A stretch of 64,000 nt of DNA from a bacterium (lineage in GTDB: Bacteria > SZUA-182 > DTGQ01). Below are positions 7,810-16,437 of the stretch, in pieces. The DNA is taken from assembly GCA_040755755.1 (NCBI GenBank), contig JBFLZW010000010.1:62001-126000 (forward strand), in the 5' to 3' direction. Position numbers and translations under genes: made by a program. The notes beneath the pieces were generated by a model that made no database searches, was not told the origin of the DNA, and saw only the letters and a list, made by a program, of their open reading frames with translations. Position 1 is the stretch's first letter. Each line of letters opens with the position of its first letter.

Positions 7810-9633
7810 TTAATCGATCCATCTGCATTCAAGCTTTGAGACAAGACCCACATCATACTCGGCGATCATCAGAGCATCGCAAAGATCCACTACCCCATCC
7901 TTATTGATATCGCAGGCCTTAAAGCCGGACAGTTGAGATGAGTCTTTGAGGCCAACATCATACTCGGCGATCAGCAGGGCATCGCTGATATCCACCGTGC
8001 CATTGCCATCCGCATCGCCGCAGGGGATTGTGGGAGTGGGAGGAGGGGGAGGAGTGGTGCAGCCAACCCATTGGCCATTCTGACAGGTGGCTATGGTTTG
8101 GCCATCTGGGCAGAGTTGGGTCAGGTTTTCATCATTCAGGCCGTCGCAATCATCATCGATCCCGTTGCAAATCTCAGTGGCCTCGGGATTGATCTGCCCA
8201 TCCTGGTCATTACAATCTCCGAAGTTATCCACATAGCCTGCGGGAGCCTCAAGCGCCTGGATCGATTGAGTGGGATCACCATAATTATCCTGGTCGCTGT
8301 CTCGGTAGAAGGTAGGCAGGGGAGCATTAGGATCTGGCTCGGTGAGGAAGGGATAATACTCCACCCTGCCTCTGCTGCTGTCGTCAAAAAAGTCGAAGAT
8401 GCGCTCCATGATTTCAGATTCATCCTCACTGCACCAGTAGTTTTGAGTGGCATCGAGCGTAGACGAGGTTGAGGGATCATTGCGATAGAGCTCATACTTG
8501 ATATTGCTGTTGCAGAAGTTATTGTGGTTTATGGCATAACTGCTGAACCCATTGACCAATATAGCCGTACCCTTTGAGTGTTTATTGCAAACAAAGGTAT
8601 TACCAATAAGCTTTAAGGAGCTGCCGCTACAAAACATAGCCGCTGCATGATCTGCGGAGTTATCCATTATTAAGCTGTAGGAGACCCAAACCTTGCCGTA
8701 GGTGCCGTAGGCCCAAATTCCACCTCCATGAGCATTGCCACTGGTGTTGGAAGCTTTGTTACTGCTAATGACAGATGAAGTTATGGTCAAGCTGCCGGAG
8801 GAGGAAGAGACCCCGCCGCCAGAGCCGCTTGCTGTATTATTGCTGATCTGGCTTGAAGTTATGGTCAAGCTGCCGGAGGAGGAAGAGACCCCGCCGCCAG
8901 AGCCGCTTGCTGTATTATTGCTGATCTGGCTTGAAGTTATGGTCAAGCTGCCGGAGGAGGAAGAGACCCCGCCCTTACTATTATTGTTAATAGTGCATGA
9001 GGCAATGGTCAGCGAGCTGCTGTCGGTGGTATTAATCCCTTGGCCAGTATTCTTCTCTATGATGCAGTTACTTACCATCAGGCCAGAGGCGCCTTTTGTC
9101 CTTATTCCCTGGGTGGCGTTATTCCTGATCTCGCAATAGCTGATAAACGGCGAGGCCTTTTCGCAGATCACCGCGCCTTCTCTATCCATACCGCCTGCAT
9201 ATTCCACAATGCAATATTCCAGGATCGAGCCATCAACATACTGCTCCTTATCAAATTCAGCACCCACACTGCTATCGGTAAACAAGATATATCCCCACTT
9301 TTTATTCACCGTGCTATTGGTAAACAGAATCTTGGCTTGCGCTGTTCCCCGGGCGATCAGGGTGCCGTCCACCTGAATGGCCTTACTTTCATCAAACCTC
9401 ACCTCTACGCCAGGTTGAATGGTCAAGGTGGCCCCCTGGTTGACAATAACAGAGCTTTTCACAATATACGGGCTTTTATCCAGGCTCCAGACAATGTTTC
9501 CCCTTATAGGACCGCCAACGTTCGTCTCGGCAAAGCAATAAGAGCTGAACCTAAAGCCCCTGAGTCTAAGAGTTGTGAACTGAAGCAGAAAAAATAAGCT
9601 AAATATTATTCCTTTCCACCAAAATTTCTTCAT
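7810..9633 (-). CDS. secreted parallel beta-helix protein with MopE motif and dockerin
   Basis: About 607-aa exported protein. N-terminal signal segment ([19 protein letters not shown]) is followed by a domain typical of right-handed beta-helix proteins, rich in ITSS/ISNN/IxNNT rungs (about residues 60-390). A run of three 26-residue rungs is repeated almost exactly. Then come an Asp-rich calcium/MopE segment ([23 protein letters not shown]) and a C-terminal dockerin with two calcium loops ([12 protein letters not shown] and [12 protein letters not shown]). ATG 9633 is preceded by AAAGGAGATG. Right-handed beta-helices often bind or cleave polysaccharides, but no catalytic residues are evident. 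It is the first gene of a two-gene operon with the cohesin protein. Confidence 0.82.
   Translation of the reverse strand: MKKFWWKGIIFSLFFLLQFTTLRLRGFRFSSYCFAETNVGGPIRGNIVWSLDKSPYIVKSSVIVNQGATLTIQPGVEVRFDESKAIQVDGTLIARGTAQAKILFTNSTVNKKWGYILFTDSSVGAEFDKEQYVDGSILEYCIVEYAGGMDREGAVICEKASPFISYCEIRNNATQGIRTKGASGLMVSNCIIEKNTGQGINTTDSSSLTIASCTINNNSKGGVSSSSGSLTITSSQISNNTASGSGGGVSSSSGSLTITSSQISNNTASGSGGGVSSSSGSLTITSSVISSNKASNTSGNAHGGGIWAYGTYGKVWVSYSLIMDNSADHAAAMFCSGSSLKLIGNTFVCNKHSKGTAILVNGFSSYAINHNNFCNSNIKYELYRNDPSTSSTLDATQNYWCSEDESEIMERIFDFFDDSSRGRVEYYPFLTEPDPNAPLPTFYRDSDQDNYGDPTQSIQALEAPAGYVDNFGDCNDQDGQINPEATEICNGIDDDCDGLNDENLTQLCPDGQTIATCQNGQWVGCTTPPPPPTPTIPCGDADGNGTVDISDALLIAEYDVGLKDSSQLSGFKACDINKDGVVDLCDALMIAEYDVGLVSKLECRWID
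8781..8973 (-). repeat. 78-bp in-frame tandem repeat in the beta-helix gene
   Basis: Units start at 8781, 8859 and 8937; the third is partial. Each full unit encodes 26 residues ([17 protein letters not shown] and so on), one or two beta-helix rungs. The near-identity makes rung-number variation by slippage likely. It is coding, so not CRISPR. Confidence 0.9.
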
Positions 9634-9823
9634 TGCCACATCTCCTTTGGTTAACATGATGGGAATCCATTCCCAACCAACACCTTATTTCCTTATCACT
9701 TTCCTGAAAAACCTGAAAAAATTTTACTGACAAACCTTAGTCCTGAATAATTTTAGTCGATTCACCTCCTTATCTTCCTTAAGTACTGGCCGCGGGAATT
9801 CTATGGCCAGTTGGTCTGAACTT

Positions 9824-10069
9824 CCCCCCTCACCCTGTCCCTCTCCCAGAGGGAGAGGGAAGGTGGTGGCATCCTACTCCCTCATCTACCCTTTGGGAGA
9901 GCACCTTATCCCCCCTCTCCCAGAGGGCAATGTCATATACAACTTAAGGATCAGCCGTGACCAACGCCCCTCACCCCGGCCCTCTCCCCAGAGGGGCGAG
10001 GGGGAAAGCGCTGGCTTAAGTTAATGACATTGCTCCCTTTGGGTAGGGACCGGGGGTGAGGGGGCGGAG
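9824..10069. repeat. cluster of REP-like GC-rich palindromes
   Basis: At least three elements of the type CCCTCACCC-n-CCCTCTCCC-loop-GGGAGAGGG lie here: about 9826-9860, 9888-9927 and 9967-10005. An opposite-facing remnant lies at 10027-10066. They fill the gene-free stretch upstream of the beta-helix operon. No protein gene is supported in 9660-10120. Confidence 0.75.
9925..10037. repeat. inverted-repeat-bounded small element enclosing a REP unit
   Basis: Left end GGGCAATGTCATATACAACTTAAG-like (9925-9948) is matched in inverse by 10015-10037 (rc: GGGAGCAATGTCATTAACTTAAG-like) with small indels. About 66 bp between them hold one REP palindrome. This resembles a miniature element; no target duplication is clear. 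Confidence 0.4.
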
Positions 10070-10082
10070 AACTGGTCGCGTA

Positions 10083-10118
10083 CTTACCGCGCCGTGTACT
10101 CTTACCGCGCCATGCACT
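10083..10118. repeat. 18-bp tandem duplication beside the IS end
   Basis: Two adjacent 18-mers starting CTTACCGCGCC differ at two bases. They end 3 bp before the left terminal repeat of the IS element. Confidence 0.6.
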
Positions 10119-10241
10119 AATTAACTGGACATTGGCGATTTTTAACCTTGAGAAGCCTCATATACCCCTCCTGTTGACCTTTCTCAGGGCGCACCTGTCC
10201 CCCGGAGTGCCAAAACCTTTTTGACACCTAAAATCCCAAGA

Positions 10242-11494
10242 CTATGCTTGGAGCCGTCGCAATGAGGAGCTACACTCATCCTCGCGCATGAATCGCTGGA
10301 CTACGGCCTCGACATCACCAGTAGCAATGGCCTCCTGACAAGCTCCAACCAACCAGTCTCGGGTATGCTCATCTCGATGCCTTCGAATGACATCGGCTGG
10401 GGTCCGCAGGTGATCATCCTGCTCCAGGGTCAGTCTCCACTGAACATAGGCCCAACCCAAGTGTACCACTGCACACCACTTGTCAGTGGCTTCGTAAGAC
10501 TGGCCACGAAAGTCTGCCAGGCCCAAACGAGTCTTCAGGTAAAAGTTGTCGGTCTCACAACCCCAACGTTTGGCATACCACTGGAGCGGTTGAGAAAGCC
10601 CCAGGGACAGATCCGTACAGACAAAGTACGCAGGGTGTCGATCCCGGTAATGCCTCTTTGATACCTTGCCGATGAATATACTTTAAGGAGCGAGCCGATG
10701 CATACCAGATGTCAAACAGAACATAGACTGAAAAATCCTTGGGTAACAGTGACTTTAGCTCCTTGAGGATTTGACGAAGCAGACTGTTCTTGCTGACAAA
10801 GTGCAAATGATGAGCGGATGCACGCGTTCGGTTGAGGCGGCGGATAGTCTTCTCTCGCAAGTAAAGCCGAATGGTGTACGTGAAAGTATACTGTGAACGG
10901 GTGAATATTGAACTTCTTATTAGGAGTCAGAAGCCAGGAGTCAGAAGTCAGAAGAAAAGATAGCCTTTATTCTGACTCCTGACTCCTGAATTCTCGACAA
11001 AAAGTAAAGTTTTAACCCGTTTACAGTATAAGTCCCCCGATCCACAGGTTGCAATCCAAATAGACAAAGCCGTTCTTGTACCGTGGCTTACCCTTGCTAC
11101 TCTCAGTATGGTCATAGTGCCAATCCACTACTTCCAAATGGCGGGTGGCTTTGTCCTTGGCACCTAATGAGTCGTCCAAACTGATGCAGATAACTTTGGG
11201 CAATCCCAAACGCTCAACTCGATCTATGGCCTCGGTAAGGAGAAAAGCACCCACTCGGTGACGAATAGCCTCTGCTGTCCAAGGTGCAATCCGTAGAGTA
11301 TCGGCCATGTTAGAAGCATCAACACATTGAACAAATTGTCGTTGTAGTTCGGATAGGGTCTTATCCGAATCGCAGACCAAAAGAGCATCAACCAGATTTA
11401 TTACATGCTGCCGTTGTGGCTCTGTCAACGGCAAATCAAGATGCTCTATAAATTCACATAGGTTGGGAGAGTTGTGTAATATTCGGGTCAACAT
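10242..11494 (-). pseudogene. IS4-family DDE transposase, broken by a MITE and a frameshift
   Basis: Reassembled product is about 370 aa. The first Asp lies in CISLDDS, the second in VLFDIWY, and the Glu in the signature Y-AK-R-WGC-E-TDNFYL-K, which is an exact Y(2)R(3)E(6)K match to IS4 transposases. ATG 11494 has AGGAGGT upstream. Two lesions are visible. The MITE at 10887-11030 brings an early TAA. A one-base-type frameshift lies near 10653-10660, where HRQGIK should continue as RHYRDRHPAYF. With both repaired the frame runs to the TAG at 10242. No active transposase is expected. Confidence 0.88.
10887..11030. mobile_element. MITE (142 bp plus TA target duplication) inside the transposase
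   Basis: Terminal repeats TATACTGTGAACGGGT (10887-10902) and ACCCGTTTACAGTATA (11015-11030) are inverted with one mismatch. The interior is a large imperfect palindrome of GGAGTCAGAAG/CTGACTCCTG units with no coding capacity. Removing 142 bp and leaving one TA joins CTT to ACT TTC ACG and restores the transposase frame (GGLTFTYTIRLYL). The TA duplication is typical of IS630/mariner-type mobilisation. Confidence 0.85.
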
Positions 11495-11589
11495 AGGATG
11501 ACCTCCTGGATAATATATTAACCTCCTCTCCCAGTTTACTCCTAAATTACCCATTTTCAAACCCGGTCATTTTCGCCAATGTCCAGTTA

Positions 11590-11668
11590 TATTCTCTAAT
11601 TCTAAGGCTTGCTCAATTGAATCAATAGCTACCTGCTTCTTACTTTCTTTTTGATTGTTCTGCGGCAT
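11590..11668 (-). pseudogene. 5' fragment of a gene cut by the IS element
   Basis: ATG 11668 follows AAGGAGAT with good spacing and opens a frame (MPQNNQKESKKQVAIDSIEQ, then ALELEN) that runs straight into the IS right end. Only about 26 residues remain and I do not recognise the protein. No convincing continuation is visible beyond the left IS end. The rest of 11669-11864 holds nothing I can support. Confidence 0.4.
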
Positions 11669-11864
11669 CAAAATATCTCCTTGAAAGTTTCACTCCTTAG
11701 AATCATTATATTAAAAAATTAAACCCCTTTATGAGCTTTTCTGGTTTATATTACCATAAACCACCGGTCACCGTCCACCCCCTTTTACATGGTCACAGTA
11801 ATTCACCTGCGGTTCCCATTTGAGGGACCTTCATCACAATGCTCTGACGGGATAGATGATCACG

Positions 11865-12773
11865 TTAAATAAGGTGCTGAAATTTTTGACAAGGCAACAG
11901 TTCCAATCCCTGAACCGGCTGAGGGATTTCTCCCATCTCATGCAAGTACTTGTAGTACCGCAGTAACCCTTGCTGGTAGCGGGATGAAAGCTCATAGCGT
12001 AGGTTCTGGATGTAGCTGCGGCAAACTGCCGCAGGCAGCTTTGGTTGGGTTTTGACCGAAGCTATAAATTCTTCAAGATGGGTAAGGCTATAATCGCGGG
12101 AGTCCAAAAGTGCCTGCTGGACTTGAAAAACAAGCTCCGGTGCCTGGCAAAATGCCTCCTTCCTGACCATCCAGAGTGCAAAAACAAAGGGCAGGCCGGT
12201 CATTTTTTTCCATTCTTCTCCAAGGTCATACAGGTATGAATAAGGGCCGCGCTCCTTCTCCGATTGCCATAAGTGCAAAGCCCGGTCGCCAATCACCAGA
12301 AATGCAGTGAACTCAGGAGGAGGGCAGCAGCTTCCATTTCCTCCATTCCCTCCCGCCTCTGGTCCCCCCTGCCCCGGCACTTTTCCCCGAATATAAACCG
12401 GCTCGATTCCCCGCTGCGACAGCAGGATTTTCACCAGTCCTACCGAGGTTTCAGAATCGCTGGTGAGCAAAAGGGGCTGCCCGTGCAATTCCTCCATCGG
12501 AGCCTTGCTCAGGAGCAGTACACTCTGCACCGGCCCGTCCGAGCTGATGGAAAGGTCGGGCAGAATCAGGTAACCTTCAAAGTTCCGGGCATATTCGATG
12601 GAAGAGGCAACCGTCAGGTCTATTTCCTTCTGCCGGATGCAGTGGTTGAGGTAAGATGGGGGGCCTTCCACGATTGTGCAGCTTTCGGTCAGCAGCGAAT
12701 GATTATTCCTCGGCAGGCCGTAATACATTGGGGCATTATTCAAATATGAGAGCTTGCCAAGGCGCAGTTTCAT
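11865..12773 (-). CDS. mqnA: menaquinone biosynthesis protein MqnA (chorismate dehydratase)
   Basis: About 302-aa enzyme of the futalosine menaquinone pathway. It dehydrates chorismate to 3-[(1-carboxyvinyl)oxy]benzoate. It has the periplasmic-binding-protein-like fold, with family segments LGKLSYLNNAPMYYGL at the start, SSIEYARN near residue 75, FLVIGDRAL near residue 165 and GLPFVFALWMVRKE near residue 200. ATG 12773 is preceded by AGGAGAGAGGGAG; an upstream in-frame start would overlap mqnX and add unrelated Gln-rich sequence. A Gly/Pro-rich stretch near residue 150 is a local insertion. It is the last gene of the tetR-mqnEC-mqnX-mqnA operon. Confidence 0.9.
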   Translation of the reverse strand: MKLRLGKLSYLNNAPMYYGLPRNNHSLLTESCTIVEGPPSYLNHCIRQKEIDLTVASSIEYARNFEGYLILPDLSISSDGPVQSVLLLSKAPMEELHGQPLLLTSDSETSVGLVKILLSQRGIEPVYIRGKVPGQGGPEAGGNGGNGSCCPPPEFTAFLVIGDRALHLWQSEKERGPYSYLYDLGEEWKKMTGLPFVFALWMVRKEAFCQAPELVFQVQQALLDSRDYSLTHLEEFIASVKTQPKLPAAVCRSYIQNLRYELSSRYQQGLLRYYKYLHEMGEIPQPVQGLELLPCQKFQHLI

Positions 12774-12814
12774 TCTCCCTCTCTCCTGATAATGGCGCAT
12801 CTGCATTGGCTGAT

Positions 12815-14134
12815 TCATAGATCGATTCCCTGGTTGCCCTTGCTGATTTCCCGCTTGATCCGCTGACTGATCCATGTGACCTCTGTATCGCAACCTTCCA
12901 GAACCACTGCTTCCTCAATTTCGTCGCCTGATGAAGCAGTGACTGGAAGGAAAATCAATGAAGCATGCTTTCCGGCCTCGATACTCCCAAGCTCCTGCTC
13001 TCCCAGGGCCAACGATCCGCCAAGAGTGGCCATACGGAGAATCTGCCTGCCGGATAGAGAGGGGAGGGCGGTCTTTAAAAAAGCCATCTCCTGCCAGAGG
13101 CAGAGGCTGGTATTACTGGCTAAACTGTCCGTTCCGAGGCAGAGTGGAATTCCCCGCTCGATGAATTTTTGAACCGGCGCACATCCCACGCCAAGGTTAT
13201 GATTGCTTTGCGGACACAGGCAAACCCGGCTGCGGGTTTTGGCTAAAAGCTCGATATCCTCGTCGGATACCTGGACTGCATGCACGCATATCGTTTCCGG
13301 CCGCAGGATTCCCTGCTGATAAAGGTACTGGACCGCCGTTGCCTGGGGAGGGACCCAGGCCGGGTCCCATGCTTCCCGCTCAATCAGGAACGACCGGAGT
13401 CCACCCTCTCCGGTGGACAGGAAGACTGGTTCCTCTCTGGGTTCGGCCACATGGATGGAGAAGGGCCGGTCCGGCCAGAGCGGACTTTTCCGCAGGAACT
13501 GCAGGTAGCGGGAAGACACGCTGTAGGGAGCATGAGCGGCCAGGCAGAGGTGAATACCTTGTCCCGAAAGCGGGTAAGAGCTGAGGATAGCCTGAATAGC
13601 CTGCTGGTTTTCAAGCTCCTTCTGTTCCTCAAAACCAATGGCTTCCAGAAAAACCCGGCCAGCCAGGGCGCTTTCCCGAAGCGGCGCAATTGAAGCTCCG
13701 GTGTTTGAAACATCGCCAACCAGGCCAGTCCCCCGCTGCCAGAGCTGCCTGATTGCAGATGCAATTCCTGCGGCAGTATCCTGGCTGCTGCACTCCTGTC
13801 TGGCCTGAATCAGGCTCCTGACCCAGTTGACAAAATCGCCTTCTACCTGAACCCTGCCGGCCAGGCAGGAAAGCTCAAGGTGGGTGTGAGCATTCACCAG
13901 AGAGGGAAGGATCGCGCCATCCCCATGATCGATCAGCCGGACTTTGAGTCCGCCAGCCTGGACATACTTTTGCCGCATCGACTGTGCAGGCCCGGCCTCG
14001 ATAATCCTGCCATCCCGGACAGCCACGATTCCATCCTCGACAGGAGGCGAGGAAATCGGCAGGATCCAGGCGGCCCGATGAAGAATCAGTTCGGCAGGGG
14101 AGGGGGAACCTCTTAGGAGATCAGAGCAGGGCAT
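12815..14134 (-). CDS. mqnX: aminodeoxyfutalosine deaminase-like amidohydrolase (MqnX)
   Basis: About 439-aa metal-dependent amidohydrolase (TRZ/ATZ/deaminase group). Metal-site motifs are NAHTHLELS near residue 70, AAHAPYSVS near 190, HVAEPREE near 220, CVHAVQVSDEDI near 270 and LGTDSLASN near 320. In the futalosine pathway this enzyme deaminates 6-amino-6-deoxyfutalosine before MqnB-type hydrolysis. Its place between mqnEC and mqnA supports that substrate; sequence alone fits other deaminases too. ATG 14134 overlaps the end of mqnEC by 14 bp, indicating coupling. Confidence 0.82.
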   Translation of the reverse strand: MPCSDLLRGSPSPAELILHRAAWILPISSPPVEDGIVAVRDGRIIEAGPAQSMRQKYVQAGGLKVRLIDHGDGAILPSLVNAHTHLELSCLAGRVQVEGDFVNWVRSLIQARQECSSQDTAAGIASAIRQLWQRGTGLVGDVSNTGASIAPLRESALAGRVFLEAIGFEEQKELENQQAIQAILSSYPLSGQGIHLCLAAHAPYSVSSRYLQFLRKSPLWPDRPFSIHVAEPREEPVFLSTGEGGLRSFLIEREAWDPAWVPPQATAVQYLYQQGILRPETICVHAVQVSDEDIELLAKTRSRVCLCPQSNHNLGVGCAPVQKFIERGIPLCLGTDSLASNTSLCLWQEMAFLKTALPSLSGRQILRMATLGGSLALGEQELGSIEAGKHASLIFLPVTASSGDEIEEAVVLEGCDTEVTWISQRIKREISKGNQGIDL

Positions 14135-16409
14135 AGTCCATGGTTCTCCGGTTGGGCTGAAACCCGGCACCCTCGATTATCCTGATCAGCTCTGATTCCG
14201 GCAGCCGGTGCGAGACTCCGGCAGCGGCCACGACATTTTCCTCGATCATGGTGGAGCCAAGATCATTGGCACCAAATCTTAAGGCGATCTGGGCAACCTT
14301 GGCCCCCTGAGTGACCCAGGAAGCCTGAATGTTGGGGACATTGTCCAGGAATATCCGTGAGATAGCCAGGGTTTTGAGGTATTCGAAGCCCGAAGCTGCC
14401 GGTCCTGAAATCAGGGAGGTATTGCCCGGCTGAAACGGCCAGGGGATAAAGGCGGTAAATCCTTTTGTCTTATCCTGCAACTGCCGGATCAGAAAGAGGT
14501 GTTCGATGCGCTCTTCAAGGGTTTCGATGTGGCCGAACATCATGGTGGCTGTGGTCTTTAAGCCGATCCGGTGAGCTGTTTCCATAACCTCGAGCCATTC
14601 GCGGCAGGTGCACTTGCAGGGGGAGACCTCCCTGCGCACCCGGTCAACCAGAATCTCCGCCCCTCCGCCGGGGATGGAGTCAAGGCCGCAGGCCCTCAGT
14701 CGCTCGAGAACTGTCTGCACCGGAAGATTATTCAGCCGGGAAAAGTGAATGATTTCCGGTGGGGAAAAGCCATGAATATGGATCCGGTAGCGGGACTTGA
14801 TAAAACCGAGCAGGTCCTCGTAATAGTCCAGCATCAACCGGGGATGAAGCCCGCCCTGCATCAGAATCTGGATGCCGCCAAGCTCCAGGGTCTCTTCAAT
14901 CTTGCGGGCCAGCTCTTCACGGGAAATAACATAGCCGCCCTCAGCACCCTCTTCCCGAAAAAACGCACAGAAGCGGCACTTTGAAAGGCAGATGTTGGTA
15001 TAATTGATATTGCGGTCCACGATATAGGTGACCAGGTTGTCCGGGTGCATCCTCTGCCGTCTGACATGGGCCAGGCTACCCAGAGTCAATAAATCAGCCT
15101 CCCGGAAGAGGATAGCGGCCTCTTCAGGGGATATGCGGGTATCTTCCAGGACCTTGTCGGTAATGGATTTCAGGGTATCGGCATCCGCCCTTCTTGCTGC
15201 TCCCCCGTTGCGGGGCAGGGCAGTATCGTGCTCCCTGGTATTCCCGATTCCGTTCTCGATCAGGTTGTATAAGGTATCACGCTGCCGGGGGCACCGTCCG
15301 GCTTCCTGGATCAGGCTGATCAGGTAAGACTGGGGCAGCCCCTGGGCGGTTTCCCCGCCAGCCATGTGGGTGATGCGCTCCTCGATAACCGTGCCGTCCA
15401 TGTCATCCGCACCGAAGGAGAGAGCGATCTGGGCGATTTTGGGGGTTACCATGATCCAGAAGGGTTTGATGTGGACGAAGTTGTCCAGAAGCAGCCGGGC
15501 AATGGCAATGTTTTTCAGATCGTCGAAACCGCTCGTTTTCTTCAGGGAGGACAGCCGGGTATTGTGCGGGTGAAAAGCCAGGGGAATGAAGGTCAGAAAG
15601 CCGGCGTACTCATCCTGCAAGTTCCGCAAAGCCAGAAGATGATCCACCCGCTCCTCCAGGGTCTCGACATGGCCGTAGAGCATGGTGGCATTGCTCCTGA
15701 TCCCAAGGCGATGAGCGGTCCTCATGATTTCCAGCCAGCCATGGGCAGGCAGCTTTTTCGGGCAGACCAACTGGCGGACCCGCGGGCTGAAAACTTCCGC
15801 TCCTCCACCCGGCAGGGAGCCAAGGCCGGCCTCACGCAGCTCCAGCAGGGTTTCTGCTGGGGTCTGGCCCGAAATTTCAGCCAGCCAGGCAATTTCGACA
15901 GCCGTAAAAGCCTGGATATGAACGGCAGGACGAATCCTCTTGATAGTGGAAAGCATGTCCAGGTAATAGGAGTAAGGAAGCTCTTCGTTCAGACCGCCGA
16001 CAATATGAACTTCGGTTATCGGCTCGTTCAGCCGCGAGCGGACCTTTTCCGCTATCTCATCGAGAGACATGGTGTAGGCCCCCTGTTCCCCATCCTTCCG
16101 GCTGAAAGCACAGAAGCTGCACCCGTTTCTGCAAATATTGGTATAATTAATGTGCTGATTGTAAATATAATAAGCATCCTGACCATTGATTCTCTCCCTG
16201 ACCAGGTTGGCCAGAAAGCCAATACCCAGGAGATTGTCCGATCGATACAGGGTCAATCCGTCGTCAGCCGAAAGCCGCTCCCGGCGAATAACCTTTTCAT
16301 ATACAGGCTCAAGCACTGGGTCAAGAAAGAGTTGTGCGCCCTCTTCCCGGCTTATCGCCACTCCTGCTGGAGAAGCTGTAAGCTCTATAAACTCCATACT
16401 GGATCTCAT
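14121..16409 (-). CDS. mqnE-mqnC: fused MqnE-MqnC radical SAM protein (aminofutalosine synthase + dehypoxanthine futalosine cyclase)
   Basis: About 762-aa tandem radical SAM protein. The N-terminal half (about 1-375) is MqnE-like: the cluster motif CRNGCSFCAF follows YNQHINYTNI, then HIVGGLNEELP and GGGAEVF. The C-terminal half (about 405-762) is MqnC-like: CLSKCRFCAF follows VDRNINYTNI, then MQGGLHPRL, PGGGAEIL and IPWPFQPGNTSL. MqnE joins the adenosyl radical to the MqnA product, and MqnC closes the dehypoxanthine futalosine ring. A roughly 30-residue polar linker (NGIGNTREHDTALPRNGG) joins them in one uninterrupted frame. These are normally separate genes. ATG 16409 has GGAG 8 nt upstream; it lies 28 bp after tetR. 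Confidence 0.9.
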   Translation of the reverse strand: MRSSMEFIELTASPAGVAISREEGAQLFLDPVLEPVYEKVIRRERLSADDGLTLYRSDNLLGIGFLANLVRERINGQDAYYIYNQHINYTNICRNGCSFCAFSRKDGEQGAYTMSLDEIAEKVRSRLNEPITEVHIVGGLNEELPYSYYLDMLSTIKRIRPAVHIQAFTAVEIAWLAEISGQTPAETLLELREAGLGSLPGGGAEVFSPRVRQLVCPKKLPAHGWLEIMRTAHRLGIRSNATMLYGHVETLEERVDHLLALRNLQDEYAGFLTFIPLAFHPHNTRLSSLKKTSGFDDLKNIAIARLLLDNFVHIKPFWIMVTPKIAQIALSFGADDMDGTVIEERITHMAGGETAQGLPQSYLISLIQEAGRCPRQRDTLYNLIENGIGNTREHDTALPRNGGAARRADADTLKSITDKVLEDTRISPEEAAILFREADLLTLGSLAHVRRQRMHPDNLVTYIVDRNINYTNICLSKCRFCAFFREEGAEGGYVISREELARKIEETLELGGIQILMQGGLHPRLMLDYYEDLLGFIKSRYRIHIHGFSPPEIIHFSRLNNLPVQTVLERLRACGLDSIPGGGAEILVDRVRREVSPCKCTCREWLEVMETAHRIGLKTTATMMFGHIETLEERIEHLFLIRQLQDKTKGFTAFIPWPFQPGNTSLISGPAASGFEYLKTLAISRIFLDNVPNIQASWVTQGAKVAQIALRFGANDLGSTMIEENVVAAAGVSHRLPESELIRIIEGAGFQPNRRTMDYALL

Positions 16410-16437
16410 CCTCACTGCTCCATTGTAAAAATCCCGG

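Larger units (their letters stand above)
10122..11589 (-). mobile_element. decayed IS4-type insertion sequence
   Basis: Terminal inverted repeats are TAACTGGACATTGGCGA (10122-10138) and its exact reverse complement at 11573-11589. The element carries one transposase pseudogene and a nested 142-bp MITE; without the MITE it would be about 1.33 kb. Flanks of 11 bp (CATGCACTAAT left, TATTCTCTAAT right) agree at 8 positions and may be an eroded target duplication. A short open frame with a good ribosome-binding site ends at its right boundary, suggesting it interrupted a gene. Confidence 0.85.

Noticed and set aside
8781-8973. Tandem repeats that might suggest a CRISPR array
   Set aside because: Units are 78 bp, directly adjacent without spacers, and in frame within a beta-helix gene.
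12876-13693. Several plus-strand frames of 68-137 codons
   Set aside because: Antisense of mqnX in GC-rich sequence; no motifs.
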